From NCBI GenBank assembly GCA_023055425.1, contig JALGPY010000001.1, positions 69,744,994 to 69,808,993 of the forward strand: a stretch of 64,000 nt of DNA. Reading direction: 5' to 3'. Every line of letters starts with the position of its first letter. Positions within the stretch are counted from its first letter, which is position 1. This DNA comes from Linanthus parryae (taxonomy: Eukaryota > Streptophyta > Magnoliopsida > Ericales > Polemoniaceae). A model generated the notes under the pieces. It made no database searches, was not told where the DNA came from, and saw only the letters and a list, made by a program, of their open reading frames with translations. A program made the translations under genes and the position numbers. Of the stretch, positions 1 to 15,300 are shown piece after piece.

Positions 1-77
1 TTTTTTGTAATATGAGAGCAACAACATGCAGGAAGAGAAACAGCTTAATCGAATTCTAACATGTTTGACTGGTTTAG

Positions 78-3000
78 GAAGCCGAAATATCAGCTTCCAT
101 GGATTCTGGGGCAACAAGGACTCTGGACAAGGCTCAGAAGAAGGGGTCAACCATTCTTAATTTGAAGTGCGTAGATGCTCAGGTACTTATTATACACCTC
201 TGTGTAGTGATGATGATTTTAACATTTTTGTTTGTTGTTATGTCCCTCTAATTTTGTTTCTACCGATTTTCTAGACGGGATTGATGGGAAAATCTCTTCT
301 CGAGTTCCAATCTAATAAAGGCGATGTTCTCCCTGCTCATAAGGTGAATTCATAATTTTGTTTTGTTTTGTTTTAAATATTTTCCAGTGGTCAGATATGT
401 AAACAATCAGTCATTCACACATTTTCTTGTTGAGTGGAATAAATGTTGAAGGCAGTAACTTGGTTGCAATTTTGATTGACCCAATGTAATGTTTTACTTT
501 TTTGCAGTTTGGATCTCACGATGTAGTTGTTCTAAAACCAAACAAGGCGGACCTAGGATCTCCTCCGCTGGGTCAAGGCGTGGTCTACCGTCTAAAGGTA
601 GTAATTTTTGCCTTTTACGTAATGACTGGTTTAATTTGAATATGTGATAGTTCTGGTTATTGTCTTCTAAAGCAAACCATTTTCAGTTACATTGCTTGAG
701 ATGTTTGTTGCTCATATTAAACAGGATTCGTCAATCACTGTAGCTTTTGAGGACATCCCTGAAGATGGCCTAAATAGTCCGCTTCGGCTGGAGAAATTGG
801 CTAATGAGGTATGCCTCTGATGCCGGCTCTTTTTCTCCTAGGTTTGTTTTCCTTTCCGCATCAGATCTACTTTAGTTTCATTGTTCAATTTATAAGATAC
901 GTTTCATGTGCCTTCGAACTGTCTGTGAGTGTGATAAACTCCACAAAGGAAAAACCCAAGCATCATCCTTGGATAATGGTCTAAAAAGAAGTCAAATTCA
1001 GGTTGCGTGAATAAAAGATTCTAGCAGGAAGAGGATTAAATACTATGCAAGTATGCCTGACATTTCAATTGTTCTTGCAGGTGACTTATCGAAGGCTGAA
1101 GGATACCTTGATACAACTAAGTAAGGGTGTTCTGAAGGGACCTGCTGCAGATTTAGTTCCCGTCTTATTTGGAGAGAGGCTACCAACAAAGTCAACAAAG
1201 GATGTTAGCTTTACCACTTTCAATGCGAATCTTGATCACTCTCAGGTCCTCTCTCTCTATCTATCTCTCTCTCTCTCTCTCTCTCTCATTTTGTTGTCCG
1301 AGTAAATATGATTTTATAGCTGTTCAGCTACCACCCAAGCCGTACAAGGTGTAAACTTAAAATAGTTTGCAGTCTTTGTCCATTTTGTTTAGAGAAAGCA
1401 AAACGGCTACCAACTTGACTAATGTGTCAAAAGCAAACACAATGTAATAGCATAAGTTGAAGCTGTCATAAACTAGAAGCCTCCAAATGTAAGGAAGTAT
1501 CCTTTTGAGCGACAGCAGCAATAGCCAATAAGAACTGCCTGCCATACTGCTCTCAGGGCTCAGGAGAATGAGCGATGGCGGAAAACAAACTTATCTCATC
1601 TCAAAGATCATGGTAGCTCTTCCGAGGGACAACTGATACACGAAAGTCCAGAACATGCCATCACATGGTCAGCAGCAGGCCAGTCAAGAAAGCCTTGATC
1701 TCCCCTTCCACTGAGAGAATAAAGCCATATAAAGAGCCACAGTAACTATAAATGTCCAGCGTGAACGAATCTTAGTGAATGATTGTTCAATCAGGATATA
1801 TTTTATTATTTTTGGCTTGCAACTAAGAAATGTTAATTGTTACCAAAGCTATCTGTAGTTTTGTAACAAGGATTTTCACTTGACTACCGTTAGGTCGGGA
1901 ATTAGGTTAAGTTCCTCCTTCATGTTAGAGGAAAAATAAACCCAGTGGTGTGCAAATTGTGCTAATTATTTTATTTACCCTTTAACTTAAAATAGAAGCA
2001 GTTTCTTTGCCCATTATACCATTTTAATAGATACAGGACGCAATCAGAACTTCCGTTTGATCAACATGTCTTTCTCCGCTGCTCTTCATATCCCATGTTC
2101 TTCTATTCCTTCTTCCTTCAAGGAGTCAATTCTCCCTTCATAGCTTTGCTAGTTTAAATGTTTAAATGGACTACAATTTTGAGTGTCCGCAAATCATTGA
2201 AGTCTGTTTTAGTACTTGTTAACTGTTTGTGAATCTGTAATATTTCATGTTAGCATAATCACAAGGAAATCTTGAGTTCCAATAAATAACGCCTTTTGCT
2301 TGAACTAAAAAGACGAAATCAGTCATGAACTCCAGATTTTACACCCATATACTGTGCAACAGAACACGAGCTTCATATGATATTAGGCATAAAACACCTT
2401 AGGAATCCTTTGTCAATACATTGACTGTGTTTCAATCACGAATTTTAACACATGGTTGAACTTAAGACCAGGAGTTGCCAAAATCCGTCAATAAGCAAAG
2501 GCGTGAACTTTCGTTTTAGGTATTAGTGAAGAACCTATTACTGTATCGAGTCTATAACATTAGTAATTTTACTAATGTTGGTCCACATTTGGGTCATATA
2601 TATTCATTTACAAATATCATAATTTGTTTTGCTGTTGACTGGATAACTATGCAACCTAACAATAGAGGCAACTTTCACTTATTGATCTTACCTTAGTGAA
2701 CTTCTCTGCCTACTAATCTCTCTTTTACGGTACCCAAGAGTTAATACCTTTCTTTTGAATTATATTAATACCTTTGGAATTATTGGGATCAAAATTGTAC
2801 TAGGTTGGAGTTGTATGTGTTAAAATCTGCTAACCCACTCATGAATTCTATTCCAGCTTTCTAAAGGGAAAATCTTGTTCTCATTTACGCAACATGATAA
2901 TACTTGTGGTTTGGGGGGCGGGGGTGGTGTGTGTGTATAAGGGTTTACAAATTTGGGCCTCAGTTTATGCAAAGATGGCTAATAAATGTGTAGACTTATT

Positions 3001-6000
3001 TTTTGGTGGTTTCAGCATTGGCAAATTTTTCAGATAAACAAACCAAGCAAATGTGCTAGAAAGACAACTATGACAATCATTCTGGGCTGAATACACTGGC
3101 ATCCTGGTTTTAGATAATATCCAGAGTGAAATGGCATAAAAAGTGTGTGTAGAGGGTGATATTAGACTTAATGCTTTTTTTCTGATCCACTATTAGACCC
3201 ATTGCTTGATGATACTAATATATGCCTCTTTTAACTTATACTATAATGATAAAACAGATATATGTATGTATTCATGTTCCTTAGGTTCTATCTACGTAAA
3301 CACTTGGTGTTTATGACCTTTGCACTCTATAAAGCTTTGTGGATGTGCTCTGCTGCAATCCTTGCTTTTGCCTCCATTGAAAAATGTTATACACACTGCT
3401 TGGGTCCAATAATCAGCAAACAAAAGATATTCAAATCCCATTTTTTACTCTGTGTACTGAAGAGAGAACATGAGCTTTATAAAATAAAAACTGTCCTACA
3501 GAGCGTGGACAAAAGGAGGAATTGAGGGGTGGTGGAAGACAAATAGAAGCAGTAGTTCCCACTTGTCAGTAACAAGAAGTGGTGAGAAAGGAAAGGAGTC
3601 GATCATTTGGGTGCTGACATAGGAACAGAAGCAGCATGTAATATGAGTAAATAAGGTCGGGATTGCCGTTATAGCAAAGAGATAAGACAAGGAAGCAGCA
3701 ACAGGAGCAGCAGTCACAGAAGAGCCAGAAAAAAATAGCAGAAATAAACCTGTTGCAAGTTAAATAGAGAGCGAGAAGTAATCATGCACCAGCGATAAGA
3801 TCTGCATTCTCCAGAATTTACACGGCGTTCTAATGTTTGAGGCTTAGTGGTCAGGGCCGATTTCAATTTGATTGCTTCTTTCGTATCACCTCCCAATTAA
3901 TCCATTTATTTGTGAAGCGTTCTCTTGGTGAGTCTAGCTTGTGATCTTTGAGTGAATGAGGACAGTACCACATTTTAGTTGAAAAACCGATGCATTTTTT
4001 TTAAAAAGTAGACAAGGGAAATCTCTCTTTGGCGTAAATTAGAAGATTCAAAAGTAGAATTATTATTGAACAACCTAGCTAGTAGGTCAAGGGAAGAACA
4101 CCCAACATACAGATGCGAACTTTCCCGTGTGAAATTCATTATGATTTATTAGATTCAAGTGGTTTTTCCTTACTTGAATATGCAAGTGGTAAATTTTTCA
4201 TCAATTCCCAAGAGTTTCTGTTTATGCAGACTACAGAATGGTGTTAAACATCATGCTTTGAAGGGATATAGACATACTGTTATATTAACCGTGTTAAGCC
4301 AATCTACTAGAAGTACTATTATTTATAAAGCCTGCTTTGGCACTTCCCAACTTGAGTTTATCGACTTTCTTGAAAGTAGGTTTATGACATCATTAGATCA
4401 CATGTGGTTGGACCATTCATGTATACTTTTATAACCTGTATTTCAGCATCCATTACGCTTGGCAACATTTATAAGTTTGTTTTCTATGATTATCCTATGC
4501 CGCTTTTTCCTGTACACTAATGTGAATTCCCTTTTCCTTAAAGAAAGATGCCATTTCAAAGGCCCTTTCATCCAAAGACGTATTCTTGCTTCATGGACCT
4601 CCAGGGACTGGGAAGACTACAACCGTGGTGGAAATTATCTTGCAAGAGGTGAAACGTGGATCAAAGATTCTTGCTTGTGCAGCTTCAAATATTGCCCTAG
4701 ACAACATTGTTGAGCGTCTTGTTCCTCACAGGTATAATACTCATGTCCTGCAGATACATTTTGATGGGTACATATTTTTGTATCGTAGAGTTGGAGAGTT
4801 TGGCTGGGGTTTCATTAGGCTACTCATCAATCTTCATCCAACTTTAAGTGGTGTTCGGGTGGAGAAGGTGAGGCGGAAAGTTTGGTGATTGGCTCCTTTG
4901 GTTGTTCATGGGGAATTGGGGATTATTTGAAGGATGCATAATAGAGAGATCTCTGATGTCATTCGTTAGAGGGCTTGTTCTATAGTTGCTACGCGAATGG
5001 CGCACCGGCATGCTGCTCAGTTCAGTTGATCAGTTCTTACTCGAGTCGTAGGCTTTGGTTCGTTTTTTTTTTTTCATTCCACATTCGCTGGGTGGGTATG
5101 GGAGTATGACCTACCGATTCCCTTGTAAACATTTATTTTTTTAGCTTTATAAAGTATTCATTACCTATAAGATAAGCACTGACACAAGCTTTTTCCTTAC
5201 TGCTTTTATCAAATGCATTTTTTTTTTTTCAAAATCTAGGATCTGATTGTAATGAGGAATCTTTCAATCATACCACTCTATTGAGCAGCTTTGAACTGGG
5301 CGTTTTACTGACTTACTGTGTTCTTAACCAGAGTGAAGTTGGTCAGATTGGGGCATCCTGCTCGTTTGCTTCCTCAAGTCTTAGACAGTGCTCTCGATGC
5401 CCAGGTATTTGAATATGCCTTTCTCAGACCAGACTTGTGGTTGCATCCTTGTTTGGTTTGTCATAAATATGCACTTGTACATTTATTGAACAAACTTTTG
5501 CATCTGATACTTTCTTCAGGCAATGTATGCCTCTTCAAGCAATTATGCCATTCAGAAATAATTGTCTTATCCGTAATTTCACTGCAGTACAAAGGACAGT
5601 GGACGTTGTGAACTCTTTGTTTTGGATGGCTGTATACAACAGTGACAGTCTGTGAAAGAAACCGTAAGGTTTCTGGAAAAATACTCTAGACAAAAGGAAG
5701 AACCCCAGAAAGGTGAAGAAAATAATGGGTTTCACTCGAGAGAACGACTGCGTTACATAACCAAAATGAGAGAGATTATGAAATTAGGGTTTCCTAGACC
5801 CTCTTATACAGGGGTAGCCAACATTCTCAATATGGAACGTTGGAACATAGATAATGAAAATAGCAAGATGGTCCTCTAAGATTTGAGACAGAAACCAGAG
5901 AGGACATATATATTAAGCTAAGGCAGAGAGGTTTGAAACCAGTTTCATTTTAGCCCTTCTTCTTGTAGTTATTGGTCCTCCGCCTTTGAGGTTGCTTCAT

Positions 6001-6328
6001 TCTGGCTCTTCGACTTCTCCTTACGTCTTTCAAGTGTAGGAGATACTGCAACCTGGTCCTTTGACTTAAATACCCTCCCTCAAACTCTTGGTGGCTGAAC
6101 CAGGAGTTTGGTTTTGAGATTGTGGGATGTGGATGATTGTAGGCATTTGGTGAAGATGTACCCCAACTGATCTGCAGAAGAAACAAAAGCAACTACTAAT
6201 TATCTTTGAAGAACTTTTTCGTAACACAATGGTAGTCCAATTTTATGTGTATTGTTCTGGCATGCATTATAGGATTGACAGTCATTCAAATAGCAGAGAT
6301 GTCACAAAATAGAGTTGGAGGAGTAAGG

Positions 6329-6365
<37 letters not shown>

Positions 6366-9300
6366 TTTTTTTTTTAAATCTTTGAATAATGTTTTGAACC
6401 AGGAAATTTCAGCAACAGTAGTAGTAAGTGATCTATATTCAGCCTTTGTAGATGATCTTGCTGCTGTGGGCTGTTTTTTTGCCCTCAATGTAAAGGATTT
6501 GTGCCCAAAAAAATCACAAATCCACTAGTACTTCTTCTGTCGGATAGGTTGCCAGTCAAATCTGCATCAGAATGTGCATGAAGATCTATGGTATAATTTT
6601 GGTACATTATACCATGAGTAGAGGTGCCTTGTAAGTATCATGGGGTTGACTATGTATAAACACACACACACACACACACGTAATTTCGCCGCACCCGCTA
6701 TGCACCCCTAATATTGGAAAAATGCTGCACCCGGAAGCGCACCCTTACCTGCGAACGCACCCGCCCCTGTACTTTTAAAGAATGGAAGTTGGGTTGCGTT
6801 AAGTTAGTAAAGTTTGTGGGATATGAAGTGGCACAAGATGTGTTTGGGTGGACTTTGATATGTTTAAATCAAATAGGTTTGTAACGAAGCGATGCCCTTT
6901 TCCTCAACTTCAGCTAAGTTAGAGGTGCAATATTCAGCTCCGATAACAGACTCTCCTTACTTCTAAAACAAAGCGAGGCCCTTTGCTTCTCCCTGGAAGA
7001 GCAGGAGAGCAAGGCTGATTGGGTGTGTCAAATTGCTGGTGAACGCCGATCTTTGGAAATAAGGTGGTCTGATTTTAGCTCAGCACTCAATCAGGTCAGC
7101 ATCTTCTCAGTTCTCATCTCTCGTCTTCTTCTGCTACTTCTCATCTTCATAGAGAAAAGAGAAACTAGCAGACAATGGCGGCAACGGCAGCTGTAGTAGC
7201 AGCTGGTGCTTGGTAGCTCGAAACCGGCAACGATTACAACTTCAACTAGCCTCTGGGATGTCTCTGCCTCTGGATCAAAATAGGGGTTGTTAAGTATCGG
7301 AAGTGAGTTCTAGTCCGGGTCTGGTGCCGGTGTGGGCTTGATCTGATGGCGTGACGGAGGCAAGTCTAGTGGCTGGGCGGTGGCCTGGTTCAGACGGAAA
7401 CCGGTCTGCGACGGAGAGGTCCGTCCGCCATCTCTTCCTCCTTATTGCTTCTGTTTTGCCTACTCACTGTGACAATCAACTACAGCGAGGGTGAAGGAGA
7501 TGTTGTGGGCTGGAAACTTGCTAGCTTGGATACTGCAACCATGGCAACTGTCTTTGATTTTTGGTAGTAGTGTAACCGAGTTGGGCTCCGATACCAAAAT
7601 GATGCTGGGCACAAATGGAAAATGAACCAAACATAGGATTCACAAGGAGCCGTCACAGCTCTCAATAATCTCAAAGGATAATTTTATTCATAAATCAATT
7701 GAAACTGGAGCCCTATATACAGGCAGCAGTAAAGAGTCGTATACCAATTAAAACCCCAAACTAGATTTACTCTCTAAAAGATAGCCATATTATGAGATAA
7801 TAACTAGATAGAGTATCTAAGAGATTATAGCCCTAATAGATAACCAATGATCTTTATAATATCAAGGTTGACTTCTTAATAGATGAATTTATCTTGTTCC
7901 TGCATCTTTATCACTAATAGTGTCATCTACTGGTTAAACTGACATGGTTAGATTGGAAGGGTGTTTGTGTAATTTCTAAACCATGGGTATTGACTATTGA
8001 CTGGACTAGTGCCAAACTATAGCAGGGGTCAATTGAGTTTACCCATTCAAATAAAAAGAAGTCAGGGAGAATAAATGGAAGGCTCATCCATGTGTATGTA
8101 ATTTTGCTTTTCCTTAATAAATAAGTGTTCGTACTGCTTTGTCATCCATGCCAGCTATTTCTTTTGTTGGCATGGTTATTATATTCTTGCATACATTATA
8201 CGTTTCCTACATATGATAAATTCTGAAACTTTTTTATTGTATGCCACAGGCCCATGGCGCAACTGTCTATACCATAAGTCTGTTCATTATTTTTCCTAAT
8301 TTTCACGATAACGGTAATTTAAGAACATGGATGTACTTAATTACTCTTGAATTATGATGGATGTTATCTTTCTAGGCTGCTCATCTACTAGTTTTCACCC
8401 CACCTGTCCCTCCCCAGTTAATCCCAGTGTTTCTCGTTTGATGAAGATTGTAGCAGAGCTTCAATGTAGTTCGTAGTCCTTTCCCCTTGCGATGGAGGGG
8501 CCATGAAAGAGACTTTGTGGTATGTAATTTAAGGTGCTTGTTATTATTGAGAAGGACAGACAATGATTGTCATAGCTAGAACATTTTATGAAGTTGAATC
8601 TCAAAGTTATATCAACTTACTGGTAGACAATAATAGAACTTGGTATTGTTGTTGATAATGAATATTGAGATTGCAGGAGTTTATATACAATCATTATTAC
8701 ACTGGTAATTCAATGATAATTCCATATAAGTGTTACTGCCATGATCAGTTAATACTGCAATAATCAGTTATGGAAACTAGTGCAATAATCAGTTATTTGT
8801 ATACTTATTACTGCCATAATTAGTTATTTCCTATACGCCCCTGCAAGATGGAGGATCTGCAGGAGACACCAATCTGGAACTTCAACGTAGCTAGAGTAGT
8901 GCGAGAAAGAGCCTTGGTGAGACAGTCCGCCAGTTGATCGGCGGAGGAGACATGAGACACTCTGAGACTACCAGCCTCAACTTATTCCCCAAAAAAAAAT
9001 GAAAATCAAGGCGATATGCTTCACGCGAGAATGGAAGACCGGATTGGAACACAACTACGTGGCACCAATATTGTCACAGTAAATAGTGGAGACGGACGAC
9101 AGAAAAGAAACCCAACAGAGCTCAGCTGTGGCTGCAGCGATAGCCTGGTACTCAACCTCGGTGGAGGAGCGAACTACCATATGTTGATTCTTAGAGCTCC
9201 AGGACACCGGGGAGCCACAAAAATAAACTATATATCCTGAGGAGTAGTCATCCTTATTATCACCCAAATCAGCATCAGAAAAAAGCATAAAGCGAAAACG

Positions 9301-12300
9301 GACCCCGTCGAATGACTGTTACTGATCAAAAGGGCCTTTGAGATACCGTAAGAGACGCTTGACATCATTCCATTGAGTGGTTGTTGGTCGGTGCATAATG
9401 AGATAACTTGTTAACTTGTTGACACCAAAAGCAACATGAGGGAGAGAGAGAGAGACAGGTATGAAGACGGCCAACTATCATACGAAAATTCTCTCTTTTA
9501 CCTAAAAAAACTATCATACGAAAATCACTCGCATCATGTAGAGCAGAACCACTGTGCTGGGAGAGAGACACGGCGGGATCAAGTGGAGTGGAAACAAGAT
9601 TAGCAGCAGCCATGCCAGTTCGATGTAACAAATCATTAATATACTTTTGATGGGAGAGAAGTTATTCCAGTGGACGTTCCATAACCTCAACTCCAAGAAA
9701 GTAAGAGAGATTGTCCGGATCCTTCAAAGAGAACTGACTGGACAACAGATCAATAAACTGTTGGACTTGACCAGCATTGAACCCTATTATAATAATATCA
9801 TCAACATAGACAAGCACATAAATGGTGACCCCTGAGTGATGAAGGAGGAAGAGTGACACATCAGCCCCCAAAATAGAGAACACCTGTGACGCCGGACTAA
9901 ATCATGCGTTTTTCGGAGCAGTAAGAAGCAACCAAAACGGAATCATGCGTTTTTTGGAGCAGAAAGAAGCAACGAAAACGAAAGGAAAATCATGAAAGAA
10001 CCTCTCTAAGGTTCATATAAAACTCCTATGTTTTCTGAAAAAATTTCAATAATCAATAATTTGTTGAAATCAGTCCACAAGCCGGACTTAAATGCTGGAA
10101 AACTTAATCTTACCAAAACTGGTAAAAGTTTCAAAAATCAACCTAAATTATTATTCTAAATAAATTGAATACGCAACAAAAAATTCACCCAAATTGAGTT
10201 TTATTTGATATCTTGATTAACGAAATAAATATTATTAAAAATGAAAAAAACAAAGATTTGGACTCCTAAATGGCCGGATTTGACCAGATCAGGGCGGTAT
10301 TCGTGACTTTGTCACGAGTTCTTCTTAGAACGTCGTTTCTGGTCAGATTCATATATGGCTTGACCCCGATCTTCAAGCCTTCAATTCTGCCTCTGATTTT
10401 TGCGCTTCGATTGAAACAGTCTTTCGCGAATATTTTCGCAAAATCCTTCATGCATCACCCTGCTAGAGGAGAAAGGAGAAAGGAGCGGAGTTCAGAATAC
10501 CATGCGCGCGGAGCTTGCTTAAGGCCATACAACGCTTTCCGAAGTTTACATAGTCTGGATGATCGTGATCACTAGGCGGCTGCGCCCTAAACATAAGCAG
10601 TGCCCTGTATTAAAGCGTTGTTCACATCAAGTTGCTAAAGTACCCACTGACGACTAACTGCAAGAGAAAGGACCAGGCGAACAGTAACAATTTTACCACC
10701 GGACTAAAGGTATCGGCATAGTCAACACCGGGTCTCTGATGAAAGCCCTTAGCTACTAACGGGACCTTGTAGTGATTAACAAATCCATTAGGAAGTTGCT
10801 TAATCCGAAAGACCCATTTGCATCCAACAACATTCTGCGTAGGTGATAGATGAACTATATCCCATGTGTGATTATTGACGCCGGAGTGAATCAGGCTTTT
10901 TATGGGAGCAGCAAGAAGCAACCAAAAGAAAGGAAAATCATGAAAACACTAGGTGAATAACCTCTGTAGGTTCTAATATAATTTCAATAATTCATAACAT
11001 AGGAAAATCAGCTCACAAGCCGGACTTAAATAGCTGAAAATCCTAATTATTCTAAATATAGAAAAAATCCAAAAATTAATACTAAATAATAATTCTAACC
11101 TAATTAAATGCTCAGCTAAAATGTTCACCCAAATTGGGTTCAAATCAAAATCCTAATTAATTAATAAATATTCTGAAAATAGAAATCAGACAATGTGGAC
11201 CTTTAAATGGCCGAATGTGACCAATTTAGGGCGGTGCCCGTGATAGGTTATTTTTAGAACATCGTTTCCACTCAAATCAATATATGTATTTGCCCAAATC
11301 CGACATCCTTCAATTCTGTCCCTGATTCTGCGTTTTGACCGAGACAACTTTTCTCAATCTGGCGGATATTTCTTCAAAATTCCTCCTGCATCAGTCACCC
11401 CTTCTTCAAAAGAACTCGTCCTCGAGTTCATTCTAGACACATGAATGAAAGTCTCCACCAAGAACGGATCACAATAGTAAGATGGCAACTTGAATGGAAA
11501 CACCGACTCCTCTAATCTAATTTTTACATCCTCATCTTCCTTTTCAATAATAACTTTTTTTCCGGGCAAATTAATTAAGAACCTGAATTACCTCGTATAG
11601 AATTGGGTTATATGAAGCCTGCTCGCAATCATCCATAGTTTCTCCTCCTGCTGCTGCTGCTGGAGGTTTTGTCCAGTCCACCTCACAATCTGATGAAGAT
11701 GAATTTGCCTCATGAAATATATCACCATATGAAGTATTTTCAATTTTTTCTCCAACTAGTTCATCAACTTCACGAAAACAATTGTACCTGAGTGATAAGA
11801 TATATCATTAATCAAACTTGCTCCTCCATAACGCTCGCTCCAACCACCGGAATTGTTGTTGTAGTGGGTCTCGAACGCGGGCTGCGAGTAACGATCAAAG
11901 ACCTTGCGATCTTTGCAATCCTGCGTCGCCAAGCGTTGGGTTAACTTCGCAACTTGTCGCTGCAAATCCCGCAATGCTAGGCGCTGGGCTAACACACCAA
12001 TCTGCCTCTGCAGATCCCGTTGTTGCCTCTGCAGATCTTTTATCATCATAACGTCTTAGACGTTGCGTCTTCGTTGGGGGGCTTCCTCAGCCGGAACCTG
12101 CCCCCAGGACGCCTACGCACCATTGCTATGACAATGTTCTTCCCACGGAGCTCTGAGCTCTGATACCAACTGACGCCGGAGTGAATCAGGCGTTTTATGG
12201 GAGAAGCAAGAAGCAACCAAAAGGAAGGAAAATCATGAAAACACTAGGGGAATAACCTCTCTAGGTTCTGATAAAACTTCAATAATTCATAACATAGGAA

Positions 12301-15300
12301 AATCAGTCCACAGGACTTACAAAACTGAAAATCCTAATTATTCTAAATATAGAAAAAATCCAAAAATTAATACTAAATAATAATTCTAACCTAATTAAAT
12401 GCTCAGCTAAAATATTCACCCAAATTGGGTTCAAATCAAAATCCGAATTAATTAATAAATATTCTGAAAATAGGAAACAAACAATTTGGACCTTTAAATG
12501 GCCGAATTTGACCAAATCAGGGCGGTGCCCGTGATATATCACGCGTTATTTTTAGAACGTCGTTTCCACTCAAATCAATATATGACTTTGCCCAAATCCG
12601 ACGTCCTTCAATTCTGCGCCTGATTCTGCGTTTTGACCGAAACAGCTTTTCTGAATCTGGCGGAGATTTCTTCAAAATTTCTCCTGCATCAGTGAAGTGG
12701 AGCCTCGAATTCTGCACTCATGGCAGAGCGCAACTGAGGGTGCTTGAGAGCCTGCAAAACAGTATCGGGTTTGATGTCAAAACCAGGTCGAGAGACAGAG
12801 TTTGACAAAGCGTATGTCGGGGTTGACTTCAAGAGCCCCGGATTTAGAGCGAGTCGTCAGTCGTCATGAGATGAATGGAGGGAGGGAGGAGGAGGGACGG
12901 GTTGAGCTAGGGGAATCGAGGGGCATGGGGCTGGTTGCGGGTTTGGTGCTGATAAAGGGTGACTGTAATGCTGAGGAAATGTAGGGAATGATGTGTGGTG
13001 ACCGGATCCGGATCCGGTGCCGGAGATGGTGTGGGCAAGATGGCCAAAGGAGGAGGCAGGGGAGTTACCACTTAGGTAGGCGATGGGGAGGGAGATAGGG
13101 AAAGGACCGTAGTGAAAGGTCAAACCCAGTCGATGTAGTGCGGAGGAGGAATTAAGAGAGTGAAAGGGGAAGGAAGATTCCACAAACTGAACGTGACGAG
13201 AGACGTAGAGGCAATGTGCTGCGGGGTCAAGACACATATATGTGCTTTGCGTAACACACAAGGCATGGAGAGGTTGTCGAGTTTGTGGTAGGTTTATGGA
13301 CGGAGCTAGGGATAGTACAGACACACACAAAGTTTGGAACTTGATGAAAGATAGATTCAAAATGTGACATCATATTTAGGGAAAGACTGGGTTAATGAGA
13401 TAGACAACAGTGGATAAGGCAAAGGGCCAGTCAGAAGAGAGATGCATGATGGATGAAGAAGGCCGAGGCCGGTCTCAACAATGTGATGATGACGGCACTT
13501 AGCATACTCATTATGTTTGGGCGTGTGAGGTGGCGTTGTTAGGTGAGTGATGCCATGAATGGAGTGATAAGGACGAAGATCATAGAATTCACCCTCGTTG
13601 TCAGAGTAGAGGGTTTTGATTGGAAAAGCAAAATATTTTTCGACAAGGGCACGAAAGTGAGTGAAGGTATCTTGTACTTGAGATTTACATTCCAACAGTA
13701 AAGACAGACGCACTTAGTAAAATGATGAAATATACCGTAGTACTTCATTCCATCATAAGAAAAGACAAGACACGTCAAAACATCAGAAAAGATAAGTTCA
13801 AGTGGTCGAGATGACTGTAAACTGGAATTTGAAAAGGCTATAGCTTATGACTCTTCGTACACTCGCACACATTACAGAAATGAAAATAATAATTACTAAC
13901 TAGAAGAGGAAACCTAGAGATCATGTGCTGGCAAGTTGGGGTAGCAGGATGCCCAAGACGATGATGCTAGGAGATAGCAGACGGACGAGACTGAGACACG
14001 AGCGCTGGGGAGGAAGCAGAGGATGTTAGCCACTGATAGACAGTTTTTTAAGTGGACCGGTCAGAAGAAGCGCCCCCATAATACGGTCATTCAAGACAAA
14101 ACCAGAAGAAGATAATTCAACAATGAGATTAATGAGATTGTAAGAGGAGCATAACTTAGAGACAGATATAAGGTTCTTTTGATGGCTTGAACACAGAGTA
14201 CATCAGATAAAAGAAAAGAACGAGAGTGAGGTGACATCGAACCAGTATAGGTGATTGGTAGAGTTGTGCCATCACCAATCATGACATTGTCGGAGTGCTG
14301 ATAGGGCTGATGCAGGGACAAATTATCCAAACCAGCAGTGACGTGGTGTGTGGTCCTTGTGTCAAGTAACCAAGTGGGAGTCCTATAGGATGGACTAGCA
14401 GAGGCGGTGGCAACATGAGCCCTTGGGTTCCAGTGACAGGAGCCGAAATAGCTGGCAGATAGAGATGGGGCCTGTGGTACAAGTGGACGAGTGGTGCTGG
14501 AGGCCGATTGTTGCAAGAGCCAGCCAAATTGGGGGCACCGACAAACACAATGTCCTCGAGTCCCGCATCCTTGGCAAAGATCCAAGAATGGGCGCGGTTG
14601 GTGTAAAGGAGCCTTGTGCTGGCGGGGTCCAGGTCGAAACGAAAAGGCTTGAGCAGGGGCTCCTAGAAGAGCCTCGCTGTTGGTGCTCAAACTGCCCACG
14701 CCTGTGGCTACGGCCCCTTCCTCGGCTTGTTGGGCCGAAGCGAGCATGGGCAGGGACGGGTGTCGAAAGGTCTGCTGCCAAGGAGGATTTGGAGAGCGAT
14801 AGCTCCTTATGAGTGAGTTTTTAGAATAATTCTTTGAATCTGATGTCTGTCTCCGGAGCATTAATGGCTTCAACTAAAGGTGCATAGGTTTCATTGAAGC
14901 CATCCAGAATCTTGTCAGTTAAGTTTGTTTCATCCATTAGTTTGCCAGCAGGGATAATTCATCGGCCTTTTGTTTTACCAAGTGCATATAAGCAGAGATC
15001 GTCTTGTTTCCCTGAAGCGGTCGTTTGAGATGTTCTTTGATCTGTGCGATGTGGCTCCTGGACGGTTTTGCATAGATGTTATGAAGAATATTCCAGATCC
15101 GACTTGATGTTTCCGCTCGCGAGACGTGGGAGAGAGGGTGCTGATAAGAAAGGATAAGACCAGCTGATCTTGCTGGTACCAACTGTGATCAGGATTCACC
15201 TGAGTTGTAACAATATCAGAAACATCGGAAGTAAATGCAGACGTTGCAGAAGAGTGCACAGAGGGCTGTCCTGTGGCAGTGAGCTGCTGTGCGGTGCCAG

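Larger units (their letters stand above)
10876..12691 (-). mobile_element. internally deleted Ty3/gypsy derivative nested in copia
   Basis: Two LTRs (10876-11393 and 12171-12691) flank only about 780 bp. On the minus strand a primer-binding site TTGGTATCAGAGCTC lies one base after the upper LTR. The region then encodes a short coiled-coil segment (12049-11756, rich in LQRQ and LTQRLA) like the N terminus of gypsy gag. Its far end encodes ELEDEFF, the common last residues of gypsy polyproteins, beside a GAAGAAGGGG purine tract. Protease to integrase are missing. I found no matching target duplication. It sits between the copia integrase and reverse transcriptase sequences. Confidence 0.8.

Noticed and set aside
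14423..14812. 129-residue plus-strand frame within the copia element
   Set aside because: It is antisense to the copia gag zinc knuckle and protease and has no motif of its own.
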